From positions 1 to 12,560 of the forward strand of contig DRZV01000015.1 of the NCBI GenBank assembly GCA_011375465.1: a stretch of DNA of 12,560 nt, read 5' to 3'. Below are positions 6,591 through 12,560 of this stretch, in pieces. The notes beneath the pieces were generated by a model. That model searched no databases and was not told where the DNA came from. It saw only the letters and a program-made list of their open reading frames with translations. The position numbers were made by a program, and so were the translations under genes. The stretch comes from Neomoorella mulderi (GTDB lineage: Bacteria > Bacillota > DSM-521 > Neomoorellales > Neomoorellaceae). How positions within the stretch are numbered: the first letter of the stretch is position 1; each line of letters opens with the position of its first letter.

Positions 6591-7094
6591 TTACCAGACC
6601 TTCTCCACCTCCGTCAAGGCCTCCCGGATGAGGGTCTCGTGATCCTCAGGGGTCAAGGTGCGGGCTATAACCTTGCTGGCAGCCAGAACCACCAGGTCGG
6701 CCGCCTCGGCCCTTATGGCGGCCAGGGCTTGCCTCTTCTCTTCCTCTATTTTCTCCCGGGTTCTCTTCAGGATGCCCTGGGCCTCTTCTTCTGCCTGGGC
6801 CAAAATCTGCCGCCTGACCTCTTCCGCGGCCTTCCTGGCCTGATCTACTATGGCTTGGGCCTCTTGATGGGCCTTCTGGATCTGCTCTCTATAGGCGGCC
6901 AGGAGTTCCTCCGCCTTCCTCCGGGCCTCCCCGGCCGCCTGAAGATCCCCCTGTATCTTCTCCTCCCTGGAGGTCATGGTTCTCATCAGGGGTTTCCAGA
7001 GGATGTAGTAAAGAAACCCCATCACCACCAGCAGGTTTATGACCTGAAAGCCAAAAGTCCATAGATCAAAATTTAAGGCCTTTAAGATGGGCAT
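6591..7094 (-). CDS. atpF: F1Fo ATP synthase b subunit
   Basis: Peripheral stalk subunit, usually two per complex, anchored in the membrane and holding F1 through delta. The 167 residues show one membrane helix (about 13-33, FGFQVINLLVVMGFLYYIL) followed by WKPLMRTMTSREEKIQGDL, a typical junction, and then a long Ala/Glu/Arg/Lys-rich coiled coil to about residue 145. The C-terminal SKVIARTLTPEDHETLIREA is the delta-contacting region usual in the family. The ATG at 7094 follows AAAGGGGGGTGG at normal spacing. It is preceded by a 59-base gap after atpE, the widest inside the ATP synthase cluster, and is followed by atpH, which overlaps it by 7 bases if the CTG start is used. Only one b gene is present, which suggests a homodimeric stalk. 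Confidence 0.96.
   Translation of the reverse strand: MPILKALNFDLWTFGFQVINLLVVMGFLYYILWKPLMRTMTSREEKIQGDLQAAGEARRKAEELLAAYREQIQKAHQEAQAIVDQARKAAEEVRRQILAQAEEEAQGILKRTREKIEEEKRQALAAIRAEAADLVVLAASKVIARTLTPEDHETLIREALTEVEKVW
6603..6612 (-). promoter_or_regulatory. ribosome binding site that points to a CTG start for atpH
   Basis: GGAGGTGGAG inside the last codons of atpF. GGAGGTG ends 8 bases before a CTG at 6597 that is in frame with atpH and would give MVSYSKVARRYANALF, an N-terminus of the length usual for delta. The GTG at 6579 has no suitably spaced site; it could rely on coupling to the atpF stop 11 bases ahead. Confidence 0.5.
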
Positions 7095-7112
7095 CTCGCC
7101 ACCCCCCTTTAG

Positions 7113-7142
7113 AAATGGGGGCGAATAGGCCCTCCCCTATTT
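7113..7142 (-). promoter_or_regulatory. intercistronic stem-loop between atpE and atpF
   Basis: On the coding strand AAATAGGGG pairs with CCCCCATTT (9 positions, one A-C mismatch, 12-base loop). An alternative inner stem is AATAGG with CCTATT around GGAGGG. It sits in the 59-base gap just after the atpE stop and ahead of the atpF ribosome binding site. No T run follows, so termination is unlikely. A role in protecting the atpE message end, to give many c subunits, is inference. Confidence 0.4.
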
Positions 7143-7153
7143 GCCCAGAAATT

Positions 7154-7369
7154 TTACATTTTAACCCAGAGAAGGATGGCGATTACAAAGGAGAACAGGG
7201 TTAAAGCCTCCATGAAGGCCAAGGCCAGTATGAGGGTGGTGCGGATATCCCCTGCCGCCTCAGGCTGCCTGCCTATGTTCTCCATGGCAGCCCTGGAAGC
7301 TATGGCCTGGCTTATGGCAGAGCCAACGGCGGGGATCGCGATGGCCAACGCTACAGCCAAAAAGCTCAT
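7154..7369 (-). CDS. atpE: F1Fo ATP synthase c subunit (proteolipid)
   Basis: Forms the membrane rotor ring and carries the transported ion. The 71 residues form a hairpin: helix 1 (about 3-25), the polar loop ENIGRQPEAAGDIR with the invariant RQP (34-36), and helix 2 (about 44-68). The ion-binding carboxylate is Glu54 in AFMEALTLF. Two points stand out. The helix-packing motif GxGxGxG is here G16-x-A18-x-S20-x-A22. Gln21 aligns with the Na+-ligand Gln32 of Propionigenium modestum, but the residues after the Glu are Ala-Leu rather than Ser-Thr and the later Tyr is Phe59, so proton coupling is more likely. That reading is from remembered family sequences. The ATG at 7369 follows AAAGGAGGAGAT, one of the strongest sites in the window, which fits the high copy number. 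The gap to atpB is 15 bases. Confidence 0.96.
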   Translation of the reverse strand: MSFLAVALAIAIPAVGSAISQAIASRAAMENIGRQPEAAGDIRTTLILALAFMEALTLFSFVIAILLWVKM

Positions 7370-7384
7370 GAACCATCTCCTCCT

Positions 7385-8068
7385 TTAATGTCCATGGATA
7401 AAATTGGTTATATATACCACGGTCAGCAAGGAGAATACCAAGGCTTGAATGGTGCCCATGATTACCCCTAGGAGCATGACCGGGGTGGGGGCCAGGAAAG
7501 GCAAGAGGAAAAAGAGAACCGTCACCACCATCTTTTCACCGAACATATTGGCGAAGAGACGGAGGGAAAGGGATACAGGCTTTACCATCTCCTCCATTAC
7601 ATTTAAAGGAAATAGAAAGGGTATGGGTTGAAAGAAGTGCTTTATATATCCCACCAGGCCTCTATGCTTGATGCCTATGATCTGGACCAGGATGATGGTG
7701 GCTACGGCGAAACCCGCAGTGGTGGAAAGATCCGTGGTGGGAGGCTTCATGCCCGGTATAAACCAGGATAGGTTCAATACCAGGATAAAGGTGAACAGGG
7801 TTCCCACAATGGGCAGAAACCTCCTCCCCTCCCTGCCCATGGATCCCTCCAGGAGGCCGTAAAAAAATTCGGCCACCATCTCCAGGACATGTTGTCCCCC
7901 CCGGGGCACCAGGGTAAATTTCCGGGAGAGGAGGTAGATACAGGGTAGGAAGATGGCCATCACTATCCAGGTGTTCACCACGGTGGACGTGATGGGTATA
8001 GGACCCAGATGAAACAGTACCTGCGGCTTTACATGTTCCAGCACCTCCCCCAGGGCCTTTAAACCCAT
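7385..8068 (-). CDS. atpB: F1Fo ATP synthase a subunit
   Basis: Stationary membrane subunit that forms the two ion half-channels next to the c-ring. The 227 residues include several strongly hydrophobic helices. The essential arginine is Arg170 in KPVSLSLRLFANMFGEKMV, the family signature. Other typical stretches are LNLSWFIPGMKPPTTDLS and the C-terminal VFSLLTVVYITNFIHGH, which holds the conserved Gln/aromatic half-channel region. The ATG at 8068 directly follows the TAA of atpI with no gap, and AAAGGGGGG lies about 9 bases upstream, so translation is probably coupled. Runs of seven G and seven T inside the gene are in frame, in contrast to atpH. Confidence 0.97.
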   Translation of the reverse strand: MGLKALGEVLEHVKPQVLFHLGPIPITSTVVNTWIVMAIFLPCIYLLSRKFTLVPRGGQHVLEMVAEFFYGLLEGSMGREGRRFLPIVGTLFTFILVLNLSWFIPGMKPPTTDLSTTAGFAVATIILVQIIGIKHRGLVGYIKHFFQPIPFLFPLNVMEEMVKPVSLSLRLFANMFGEKMVVTVLFFLLPFLAPTPVMLLGVIMGTIQALVFSLLTVVYITNFIHGH

Positions 8069-8428
8069 TTAGGCTTTCCCCCCTTTCCTCAAGGCCGCAT
8101 AGAGGGCGCCGCCCATATATAGCATTGCCTGGATGACCAGGCCGGTAAACACGCCCAACACCCAGGATAGGCCTCCCAACAGGGAGAGCAGCAGGAGCGC
8201 CGCAGAGGCGAAAAATTTTACATAAGTCCTGCTCAGTATCCGGTTGAGGGACTTTTGAGTAGCGAGGCCCTCCGCGTCATGAAGGGCAGCCAGCTGCCAT
8301 CGGTAGAGGAGGCAGGCAACAGCGCTTCCCAGGCAAACCCCAAAGCCGTAGAGGGGCTGCCCCGCCAGGAGCGCCGCCCCGAAGATGAAAGCGGTGATCA
8401 GGCCTGCCCACTTGCCGGATACCTCCAC
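8069..8428 (-). CDS. atpI: AtpI-like ATP synthase subunit I protein
   Basis: A 119-residue membrane protein with four predicted helices (about 8-24, 28-44, 70-87, 89-109) and a short basic tail, in the position and with the size of the ATP synthase I family. Members assist assembly of the c-ring or, with AtpZ, have been proposed to move Mg2+/Ca2+; they are not part of the finished enzyme. Sequence conservation in this family is low, so the call rests on topology and on its place between atpZ and atpB. The start is the GTG at 8428, which shares its first G with the TAG stop of atpZ. It ends directly at the atpB ATG. Confidence 0.82.
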   Translation of the reverse strand: MEVSGKWAGLITAFIFGAALLAGQPLYGFGVCLGSAVACLLYRWQLAALHDAEGLATQKSLNRILSRTYVKFFASAALLLLSLLGGLSWVLGVFTGLVIQAMLYMGGALYAALRKGGKA

Positions 8429-8682
8429 TATTCTTCACCAGGCCCCTTTCTCCTCTTCTCTATATCTTCCAGCAGGATTTTCAGCTTGCTGTAAAAGGAC
8501 CCCAGCCCCATTCCCACCCCCAAGAGGACGCCCAGGATGAGGAAGAAAGGGGAGGTTCCCCAGCGCTCGTCCAGCCAGCGGCCTCCGTAGAGACCTAAGA
8601 GTATGGCAGCGGTCATGGTGAGCACCAGGGAGGCCCCCAGGTTGATATACCGGGCATAATCGGTCCAGCGGTCTTTATCCAT
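8428..8682 (-). CDS. atpZ: AtpZ/AtpI-family small membrane protein
   Basis: An 84-residue protein with two membrane helices (about 13-33 and 45-65) separated by GGRWLDERWGTSPFF, the signature of the short AtpZ (ATPase gene 1) family, with a GVLLGVGMGLG glycine-rich second helix and a charged C-terminal tail. In alkaliphilic Bacillus AtpZ works with AtpI; a role in ATP synthase assembly or divalent cation supply is known only from such relatives. The ATG at 8682 follows AGGCAGG by about 9 bases. It opens the ATP synthase block and is separated from wecB by 60 bases. I saw no convincing promoter in that gap. Confidence 0.85.
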   Translation of the reverse strand: MDKDRWTDYARYINLGASLVLTMTAAILLGLYGGRWLDERWGTSPFFLILGVLLGVGMGLGSFYSKLKILLEDIEKRRKGPGEE

Positions 8683-8742
8683 TTGGGCAACCTGCCTTAA
8701 AACTTTATTTCTCTTTCGGTCTCAAAAATCCTGCCAGATACA

Positions 8743-9909
8743 TTAAAGCCCTTTGCTGGAGGAAAAATCCTCGGGCCGGGTTAAACTGAAACCGAAATAA
8801 TACTTAAGGGCTTTAACTATGCGCTTGGAAGCCAGACCGTCTCCGTAGGGATTGACGGCCTGGGCCATGGCATTGTAGGCCTCGGGATCTTCCAGCAATC
8901 GGCCTACAGCCTCCACTATATCTTGGAACCTGGTACCCACCAGCTTGACCGTTCCCGCGGCCACCGCTTCCGGCCTTTCCGTCACCTCCCGCAGGACCAG
9001 CACCGGCTTGCCCAGGGCCGGGGCCTCCTCCTGGAGCCCCCCGGAATCGGTCAAGACAAGGTAACTCCTGGCCATGAGGTTTACGAAGGGTTCGTATTCT
9101 AAAGGGTCCAGCAAGATTATGTGCTCCTGGCCTCCCAATATTTCCCAGGCCAGATCCCGCACCTTGGGATTGTAGTGCACCGGAAAAACCACCACGACCT
9201 GGGGATACCGGCGGACCAGTTCCCGAAGGGCGGAAAAGATTTCCCTCAAAGGACCTCCCCAGTTTTCCCTTCGATGGGCGGTTACCAGTATCACCTTCCA
9301 TTTGGCCCAATCCAGCCCCTGCAGCTGGGGCAGGGAGAATTCATACTGGGATCTCACTGTAGCCAGCAGGGCGTCTATCACCGTATTGCCGGTAACAAAG
9401 ATCTTCTCCGGGGGAACCCCCTCCCGGAGGAGGTTTTCCCTGGCTGTAGCCGTGGGGGCAAAGTGGAGCTGGGACAGCACTCCGGCCAGGCGCCTGTTGA
9501 TCTCTTCGGGAAAAGGGGCATAGGGATCCCCTGTCCTGAGACCAGCCTCCACATGGCCCACCGGAATCTGCTGGTAAAAAGCCGCCAGGGCACCGGCAAA
9601 GGTGGTGGTGGTATCACCATGGATCAGCACCAGGTGGGGACGGCATTCCCGGATCACCCGGGTCAAGCCCATGAGGGCCCTGCAGGTCACCTCTTCCAGG
9701 GTTTGGCCGGGTCTCATTATGTCCAGATCGTAATGGGGGGTTATGGCAAAGAGTTTCAATACTTGATCCAGCATTTCCCTGTGCTGGGCTGTAACCGCCA
9801 CCACACAGGTGAACTCCTGGGGATGGCGTTCCAGCTCTTTGACCACAGGCGCCATCTTGATGGCTTCAGGCCTTGTGCCGAAAACCACTAAAATCTTTTT
9901 GGGTTCCAT
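8743..9909 (-). CDS. wecB: UDP-N-acetylglucosamine 2-epimerase (non-hydrolysing)
   Basis: Interconverts UDP-GlcNAc and UDP-ManNAc in the cytoplasm. In Gram-positive bacteria the product feeds the linkage unit of teichoic acids or other secondary wall polymers. The 388 residues match the family. Visible motifs: FGTRPEAIKMAPV at the N-terminus, IHGDTTTT (Asp99), HVEAGLRT (Glu121), PFPEEINRR (Glu135/136), the TAHRREN histidine and the nucleotide-binding LTDSGGLQEEAPALGKPVLV followed by REVTERPEAV. The non-hydrolysing type is indicated by length and overall match. The ATG at 9909 has GGGGAG 6 bases ahead, 14 bases after the MazG-like gene. Its placement just ahead of the atp genes occurs in a number of clostridia as I recall. 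Confidence 0.95.
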   Translation of the reverse strand: MEPKKILVVFGTRPEAIKMAPVVKELERHPQEFTCVVAVTAQHREMLDQVLKLFAITPHYDLDIMRPGQTLEEVTCRALMGLTRVIRECRPHLVLIHGDTTTTFAGALAAFYQQIPVGHVEAGLRTGDPYAPFPEEINRRLAGVLSQLHFAPTATARENLLREGVPPEKIFVTGNTVIDALLATVRSQYEFSLPQLQGLDWAKWKVILVTAHRRENWGGPLREIFSALRELVRRYPQVVVVFPVHYNPKVRDLAWEILGGQEHIILLDPLEYEPFVNLMARSYLVLTDSGGLQEEAPALGKPVLVLREVTERPEAVAAGTVKLVGTRFQDIVEAVGRLLEDPEAYNAMAQAVNPYGDGLASKRIVKALKYYFGFSLTRPEDFSSSKGL

Positions 9910-9922
9910 CAGCTCTCCCCTA

Positions 9923-9954
9923 TTTAAGATAATTCTTGTTTAAGATAATTCTTG
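9923..9954 (-). repeat. perfect 16-bp tandem duplication
   Basis: TTTAAGATAATTCTTG occurs twice back to back on the plus strand (9923-9938 and 9939-9954). The unit is not a multiple of three, so it changes the end of the MazG-like protein: one unit would end ...KNYLK then TAG, two units end ...KNYLKQELS then TAA. Confidence 0.95.
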
Positions 9955-10244
9955 GCCCGGAGCTTGGCCAGATGCTCTTGCATGGCTTCCTGGAGATCCA
10001 CCCCATAATCCTCTTCCAGTACGAACATCAAGGAGACGGCTGTTTGGGCCACATCCAAGAGCTCCCTGGCTATAGCCTTCAGCACTGCCTTCTCGTCCAG
10101 ATAGACCTTTTCTCCGCTCAATCCCCGGAGCTTACCTATGGCCTGGGCCAGCTCCCCCGCCTCCTCCATGAGTTTCAAAGCGGTGGATTCCATAGTGGGG
10201 GTCAGGTTGTTCAGCTTGGGCAGGGCGATGATCTTTTCTTTCAT
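9924..10244 (-). CDS. MazG-like nucleotide pyrophosphohydrolase
   Basis: A 106-residue all-helical protein with the MazG-type metal-binding pattern: KLMEEAGELAQAIGK (Glu27, Glu28, Glu31) and ARELLDVAQTAV (Glu61, Asp64). These EExxE and ExxD sets bind Mg2+ and the triphosphate in the MazG/dUTPase superfamily, so it probably hydrolyses a nucleoside triphosphate to the monophosphate. The substrate is not shown. It follows comEB with one base between stop and ATG, so the two are coupled, and dCMP deaminase next to a MazG-like enzyme suggests pyrimidine nucleotide pool control (inference). GGAGGG lies about 10 bases before the ATG. The last four residues (QELS) come from a 16-bp tandem duplication. 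Full-length MazG is more than twice this size; this is the short MazG-like form. Confidence 0.85.
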   Translation of the reverse strand: MKEKIIALPKLNNLTPTMESTALKLMEEAGELAQAIGKLRGLSGEKVYLDEKAVLKAIARELLDVAQTAVSLMFVLEEDYGVDLQEAMQEHLAKLRAKNYLKQELS

Positions 10245-10245
10245 T

Positions 10246-10662
10246 TCAGGCTCCCTCCCGGGGAAGGTGTACCACCTCTATGCCGGCTTCCCTCAGCCAA
10301 TCCCGTTTGACCGGGTAATCCCGGGCATACACCACCCTCCTGATGCCCGACTGCACGATTACCAGGGCGCAGTTCTCACAGGGATAATCGGTAATATAGA
10401 GGGTAGCCCCCCGGCGCTCCTCAGGAGAACACTCCAGGAGGGCGTTGATCTCGGCATGGATACTCCGCCGGCAATGCCCGTCTTCCAGGATACACCCCGC
10501 CTCTATACAATGGGGCAGGCCGTGAGGGGCGCCGTTGTATCCTGTACCCTTTATACGCTTATCCTTAACCACCACCGCCCCCACAGCCCTCCGGGGGCAG
10601 GTGCTCCGCTCCGCCACCTTAAAGGCTATATCCAAGAAATATTCGTCCCAGCTTTTCCGCAT
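10246..10662 (-). CDS. comEB: deoxycytidylate (dCMP) deaminase
   Basis: Deaminates dCMP to dUMP, feeding thymidylate synthesis. The 138 residues carry the zinc-dependent deaminase signatures: HAE at 69-71 (zinc His69, proton-shuttle Glu71) and PCENC at 94-98 (zinc Cys95 and Cys98). The region RSTCPRRAVGAVVVKDKRI and TGYNGAPHGLPHC is typical of the dCMP deaminase branch rather than cytidine or tRNA deaminases. In Bacillus the ComEB protein has this activity. The ATG at 10662 follows AAGGGGGG by 5 bases and lies 42 bases after the glyA stop. It is the first gene of the comEB, MazG-like, wecB set between glyA and the atp genes. Confidence 0.95.
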   Translation of the reverse strand: MRKSWDEYFLDIAFKVAERSTCPRRAVGAVVVKDKRIKGTGYNGAPHGLPHCIEAGCILEDGHCRRSIHAEINALLECSPEERRGATLYITDYPCENCALVIVQSGIRRVVYARDYPVKRDWLREAGIEVVHLPREGA

Positions 10663-10704
10663 CTTAGCCCCCCTTCAAGGTGCCAGCGCCGGTTTAAGAT
10701 CTAA

Positions 10705-11958
10705 TTAAGGTATCTGGGGGTAGAGGGGGTAGGCTTGGCACAGCTCTTTGACTATCCCCCTGGCCTCCTCCAGCTTCTCCTCGTCCTGCCCGTAAGATAG
10801 GGCCAGGTCTATGGCCCTGGCTATAAGCCTCATCTCCTCCGGACCCATTCCCCTGGTGGTGAGGGCAGGGGTGCCCAACCTTATGCCGCTGGTGATGTGG
10901 ATCTTCTGGGGATCATTGGGAATGGCGTTTTTATTTACCGTTATGTTTACTGAACCCAGGATTTCCTCCGCCTGCTTTCCCGTAAGCCCCTTATTCCTCA
11001 GATCCACCAGTATGAGGTGGTTGTCGGTCCCTCCTGATACCAGTTGAAAATCGTAGCTCAAAAGGGCCTCTGCCAGGGCCCGGGCGTTTTCCACCACCCT
11101 CTGCTGATAGAGCTTGAACTCCGGCTGTTGGGCCTCCTTTAAAGCCACGGCTTTGGCCGCTATGACGTGCATAAGGGGGCCTCCCTGAATCCCGGGGAAA
11201 ATGGCCCTGTCTATGTCCCAGGCGAACTCCTTGGTGGTGAGGATGATGGCCCCCCTGGGGCCCCTGAGGGTTTTATGGGTGGTGGTGGTGACGAAGTGGG
11301 CATAGGGTACGGGACTGGGATGGAGACCTGCCACCACCAGGCCGGCAATATGGGCTATATCCGCCATGAGATACGCCCCCACCTCATCTGCTATCTCCCG
11401 GAAACGGGCAAAATCTATTATTCTGGGATAAGCGCTGGCCCCGCACACGATCAATCTGGGTTTGAGTTCCCGGGAGAGGCGGGCTACCTCGTCGTAATTT
11501 ACCCTTCCCGTGCGGGGATCTACCCCGTAGAAATAAAAGTTATAATAATGCCCGGAAAAGCTGGCGGGGCTCCCGTGGGTCAGGTGCCCTCCATGGGCCA
11601 AACTCATGCCCAGGGCCACCTCCCCAGGTTTCATGGCGGCAAAGTACACTGCTGCATTGGCCTGGCTGCCCGAATGGGGCTGGACATTGGCGTGTTCCGC
11701 CCCGAAGAGCTTTTTAGCCCGCTCCCGGGCCAGGTTTTCCACCACGTCCACCCATTCACACCCGCCGTAATAGCGGGCTCCTGGGTAACCTTCGGCATAC
11801 TTGTTGGTCATCACATTGCTGTAGGCCTCCATAACCGCGGGGCTGACAAAATTTTCCGAGGCTATGAGCTCCAGATTATTCCGCTGTCGGTGAAGTTCCC
11901 CCCTTATGGCCTCCGCCACTTCTGGATCTATCTGGCTGATAAGATCTAGATCCATCAT
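10705..11958 (-). CDS. glyA: serine hydroxymethyltransferase
   Basis: PLP enzyme that converts serine and tetrahydrofolate to glycine and methylene-tetrahydrofolate, the main source of one-carbon units, also used by thymidylate synthesis. 417 residues from the start used here. Motifs: NLELIASENFVSPAVMEA, TNKYAEGYPGARYYGGCE, VQPHSGSQANAAVY, and TTTTHKTLRGPRGA holding the PLP lysine (Lys229 in this numbering). Start choice: the ATG at 11958 overlaps the rpiB stop as ATGA and follows GGGGGGAAGG. A TTG at 11979 would add 7 residues without family support, and a second ATG lies immediately after at 11955. The overlap implies translational coupling to rpiB. In Bacillus upp follows glyA; here comEB does. 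Confidence 0.97.
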   Translation of the reverse strand: MMDLDLISQIDPEVAEAIRGELHRQRNNLELIASENFVSPAVMEAYSNVMTNKYAEGYPGARYYGGCEWVDVVENLARERAKKLFGAEHANVQPHSGSQANAAVYFAAMKPGEVALGMSLAHGGHLTHGSPASFSGHYYNFYFYGVDPRTGRVNYDEVARLSRELKPRLIVCGASAYPRIIDFARFREIADEVGAYLMADIAHIAGLVVAGLHPSPVPYAHFVTTTTHKTLRGPRGAIILTTKEFAWDIDRAIFPGIQGGPLMHVIAAKAVALKEAQQPEFKLYQQRVVENARALAEALLSYDFQLVSGGTDNHLILVDLRNKGLTGKQAEEILGSVNITVNKNAIPNDPQKIHITSGIRLGTPALTTRGMGPEEMRLIARAIDLALSYGQDEEKLEEARGIVKELCQAYPLYPQIP

Positions 11959-12434
11959 GAGCCTTCCCCCCAATTCCAATGCTGGCCCTTATAGTAAAAA
12001 AATTCCAAGGCCTTTATCTTGTCAAGCCTGCGAGCATGGCGCCCTCCCAGGAATTCAGCCCGCAGCCAAATTTCCACTATGTCCAGAGCCAAGCCCGGAC
12101 CTATAACCCGCTCGCCCAAGGTCAAAATATTGGCGTCGTTGTGTTCCCGGGAAGCCCGGGCTGAAAAGGTATCGTGACAGAGGGCAGCCCTTATCCCCGG
12201 CACCTTGTTGGCCGCGATGCAAACCCCTATACCGGTGCCGCAACAGAGGATGCCCCGGTCAAAATCCCCCCTGGCCACCGCCTCCGCCACCGCCCTGGCG
12301 TAATCGGGATAATCCACCGCCTCCAGGCCAAAGGTGCCGAAATCCTTATGCTCTATCCCCTTCTCCGCAAGAAATTCCTTTATCTTCTCTTTTAACCGAA
12401 AACCGCCGTGATCACTCCCTAAGGCTACCCGCAT
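11955..12434 (-). CDS. rpiB: ribose-5-phosphate isomerase B
   Basis: Interconverts ribose 5-phosphate and ribulose 5-phosphate in the non-oxidative pentose phosphate pathway; some members also act on allose 6-phosphate. The 159 residues begin MRVALGSDHGGF and contain the catalytic cysteine in ILCCGTGIGVCIAANK (Cys64/Cys65), the GTGIG anion-hole loop and His98 in SREHNDANILTLG, all at the positions seen in E. coli RpiB. The C-terminal 12 residues or so extend past the usual end. The ATG at 12434 is preceded by GGAAGG at only 3 bases, a tight spacing. The stop overlaps the glyA ATG. rpiB directly ahead of glyA and the atp genes is the arrangement also known in Bacillus. Confidence 0.96.
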   Translation of the reverse strand: MRVALGSDHGGFRLKEKIKEFLAEKGIEHKDFGTFGLEAVDYPDYARAVAEAVARGDFDRGILCCGTGIGVCIAANKVPGIRAALCHDTFSARASREHNDANILTLGERVIGPGLALDIVEIWLRAEFLGGRHARRLDKIKALEFFYYKGQHWNWGEGS

Positions 12435-12472
12435 CTTCCTTCCACCCTTGTGAAAGTTTTGCCCTCTATCAT
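12425..12472 (-). other. possible 15-codon leader ORF overlapping the rpiB start
   Basis: ATG at 12472 reads MIEGKTFTRVEGRCG then TAG, ending inside rpiB codon 4. AGGAGAG stands 4 bases ahead of the ATG, at least as good as the site of rpiB itself. It could couple rpiB to the upstream gene. It would be absent from transcripts starting at the candidate promoter, whose -10 box covers this ATG. Probably not a functional peptide. Confidence 0.25.
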
Positions 12473-12498
12473 AAAACTCTCCTGCCTTAAAAAGTCAA
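12468..12498 (-). promoter_or_regulatory. candidate sigma-A promoter ahead of rpiB
   Basis: On the coding strand TTGACT (12498-12493) and TATGAT (12473-12468), each 5 of 6 to the sigma-A consensus, separated by 19 bases, which is longer than the ideal 17. The -35 box overlaps the last codons of the upstream gene. It is the best promoter-like pair I saw in any gap of the window and could drive rpiB, glyA and the rest of the operon. Confidence 0.4.
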
Positions 12499-12560
12499 TC
12501 CACGGGACTCCTGATAGCGGTCTAAAAATTCCTCTATAAGCGAAGATAATTCCTGGGCCA
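12487..12560 (-). CDS. C-terminal tail of an upstream gene (partial)
   Basis: The frame from the window edge reads AQELSSLIEEFLDRYQESRG then LTF and TAA at 12487. Only 23 codons are inside the window. It looks like a C-terminal amphipathic helix. In Bacillus the gene ahead of rpiB is ywlE, an arginine phosphatase with a helical C-terminus, so it may be that, but this is context only. It shares strand and close spacing with rpiB. Confidence 0.5.
   Translation of the reverse strand, partial: AQELSSLIEEFLDRYQESRGLTF

Noticed and set aside
8683..8742. Possible promoter TTGAGA with TTTTAA at 17 bases between wecB and atpZ
   Set aside because: The -10 box matches only 3 of 6 consensus positions; the gap is short and the genes are co-oriented, so read-through is simpler.
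9121..9891. 256-codon plus-strand frame over wecB
   Set aside because: Fully antisense to wecB, which has all family motifs; no independent support.
11167..11949. 260-codon plus-strand frame over glyA
   Set aside because: Fully antisense to glyA; composition follows the codon bias of the opposite strand.
12145..12159. CCCGGG repeated around AAG inside rpiB
   Set aside because: It encodes the conserved SARASREH region next to the active-site His and is explained by coding; no T run for a terminator.

Overview
All recognised genes lie on the minus strand and are read from the right edge to the left edge. Gaps are 0 to 60 bases and several stop and start codons touch or overlap, so the window looks like one long housekeeping operon. 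Gene content (F-type ATP synthase cluster preceded by rpiB and glyA and followed by murA), strong AGGAGG-type ribosome binding sites and moderately high GC with frequent ATA isoleucine codons suggest a GC-rich, possibly thermophilic, Firmicute of the clostridial/Moorella/Desulfotomaculum type. The lineage is an inference.

In order of transcription: the C-terminal tail of an unidentified upstream gene (right edge); a candidate promoter; rpiB (ribose/allose-5-phosphate isomerase); glyA (serine hydroxymethyltransferase); comEB (dCMP deaminase); a MazG-like pyrophosphohydrolase; wecB (UDP-GlcNAc 2-epimerase); then the ATP synthase block atpZ, atpI, atpB (a), atpE (c), atpF (b), atpH (delta), atpA (alpha), atpG (gamma), atpD (beta), atpC (epsilon); then murA (first step of peptidoglycan synthesis) and an unrecognised 65-residue protein at the left edge. 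The front genes supply one-carbon and nucleotide metabolism, wecB and murA supply cell-wall precursors, and the core makes the F1Fo ATP synthase. Every ATP synthase subunit is present once. No stretch over 300 bases lacks a gene.

The oddest part is atpH (about 5795-6597). The gene is not open in one frame: it is interrupted twice, each time at a 7-base homopolymer where 6 bases would restore the reading. When repaired it encodes a delta subunit of about 260 residues instead of about 180, because its C-terminal domain occurs twice in tandem (34 of 60 aligned residues identical by hand count). The first copy has a run of six G at the exact place where the second copy has seven, an internal control for the second frameshift. 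The gene also seems to start at a CTG or a poorly served GTG. Whether the frameshifts are sequence errors, slippage sites, a split subunit or true decay cannot be decided from the sequence alone.

Smaller points: an altered glycine motif in the c-ring subunit, a 16-bp tandem duplication that rewrites the C-terminus of the MazG-like protein, stem-loops in the atpE-atpF gap and at the end of atpH, and very short ORFs just ahead of murA and rpiB.
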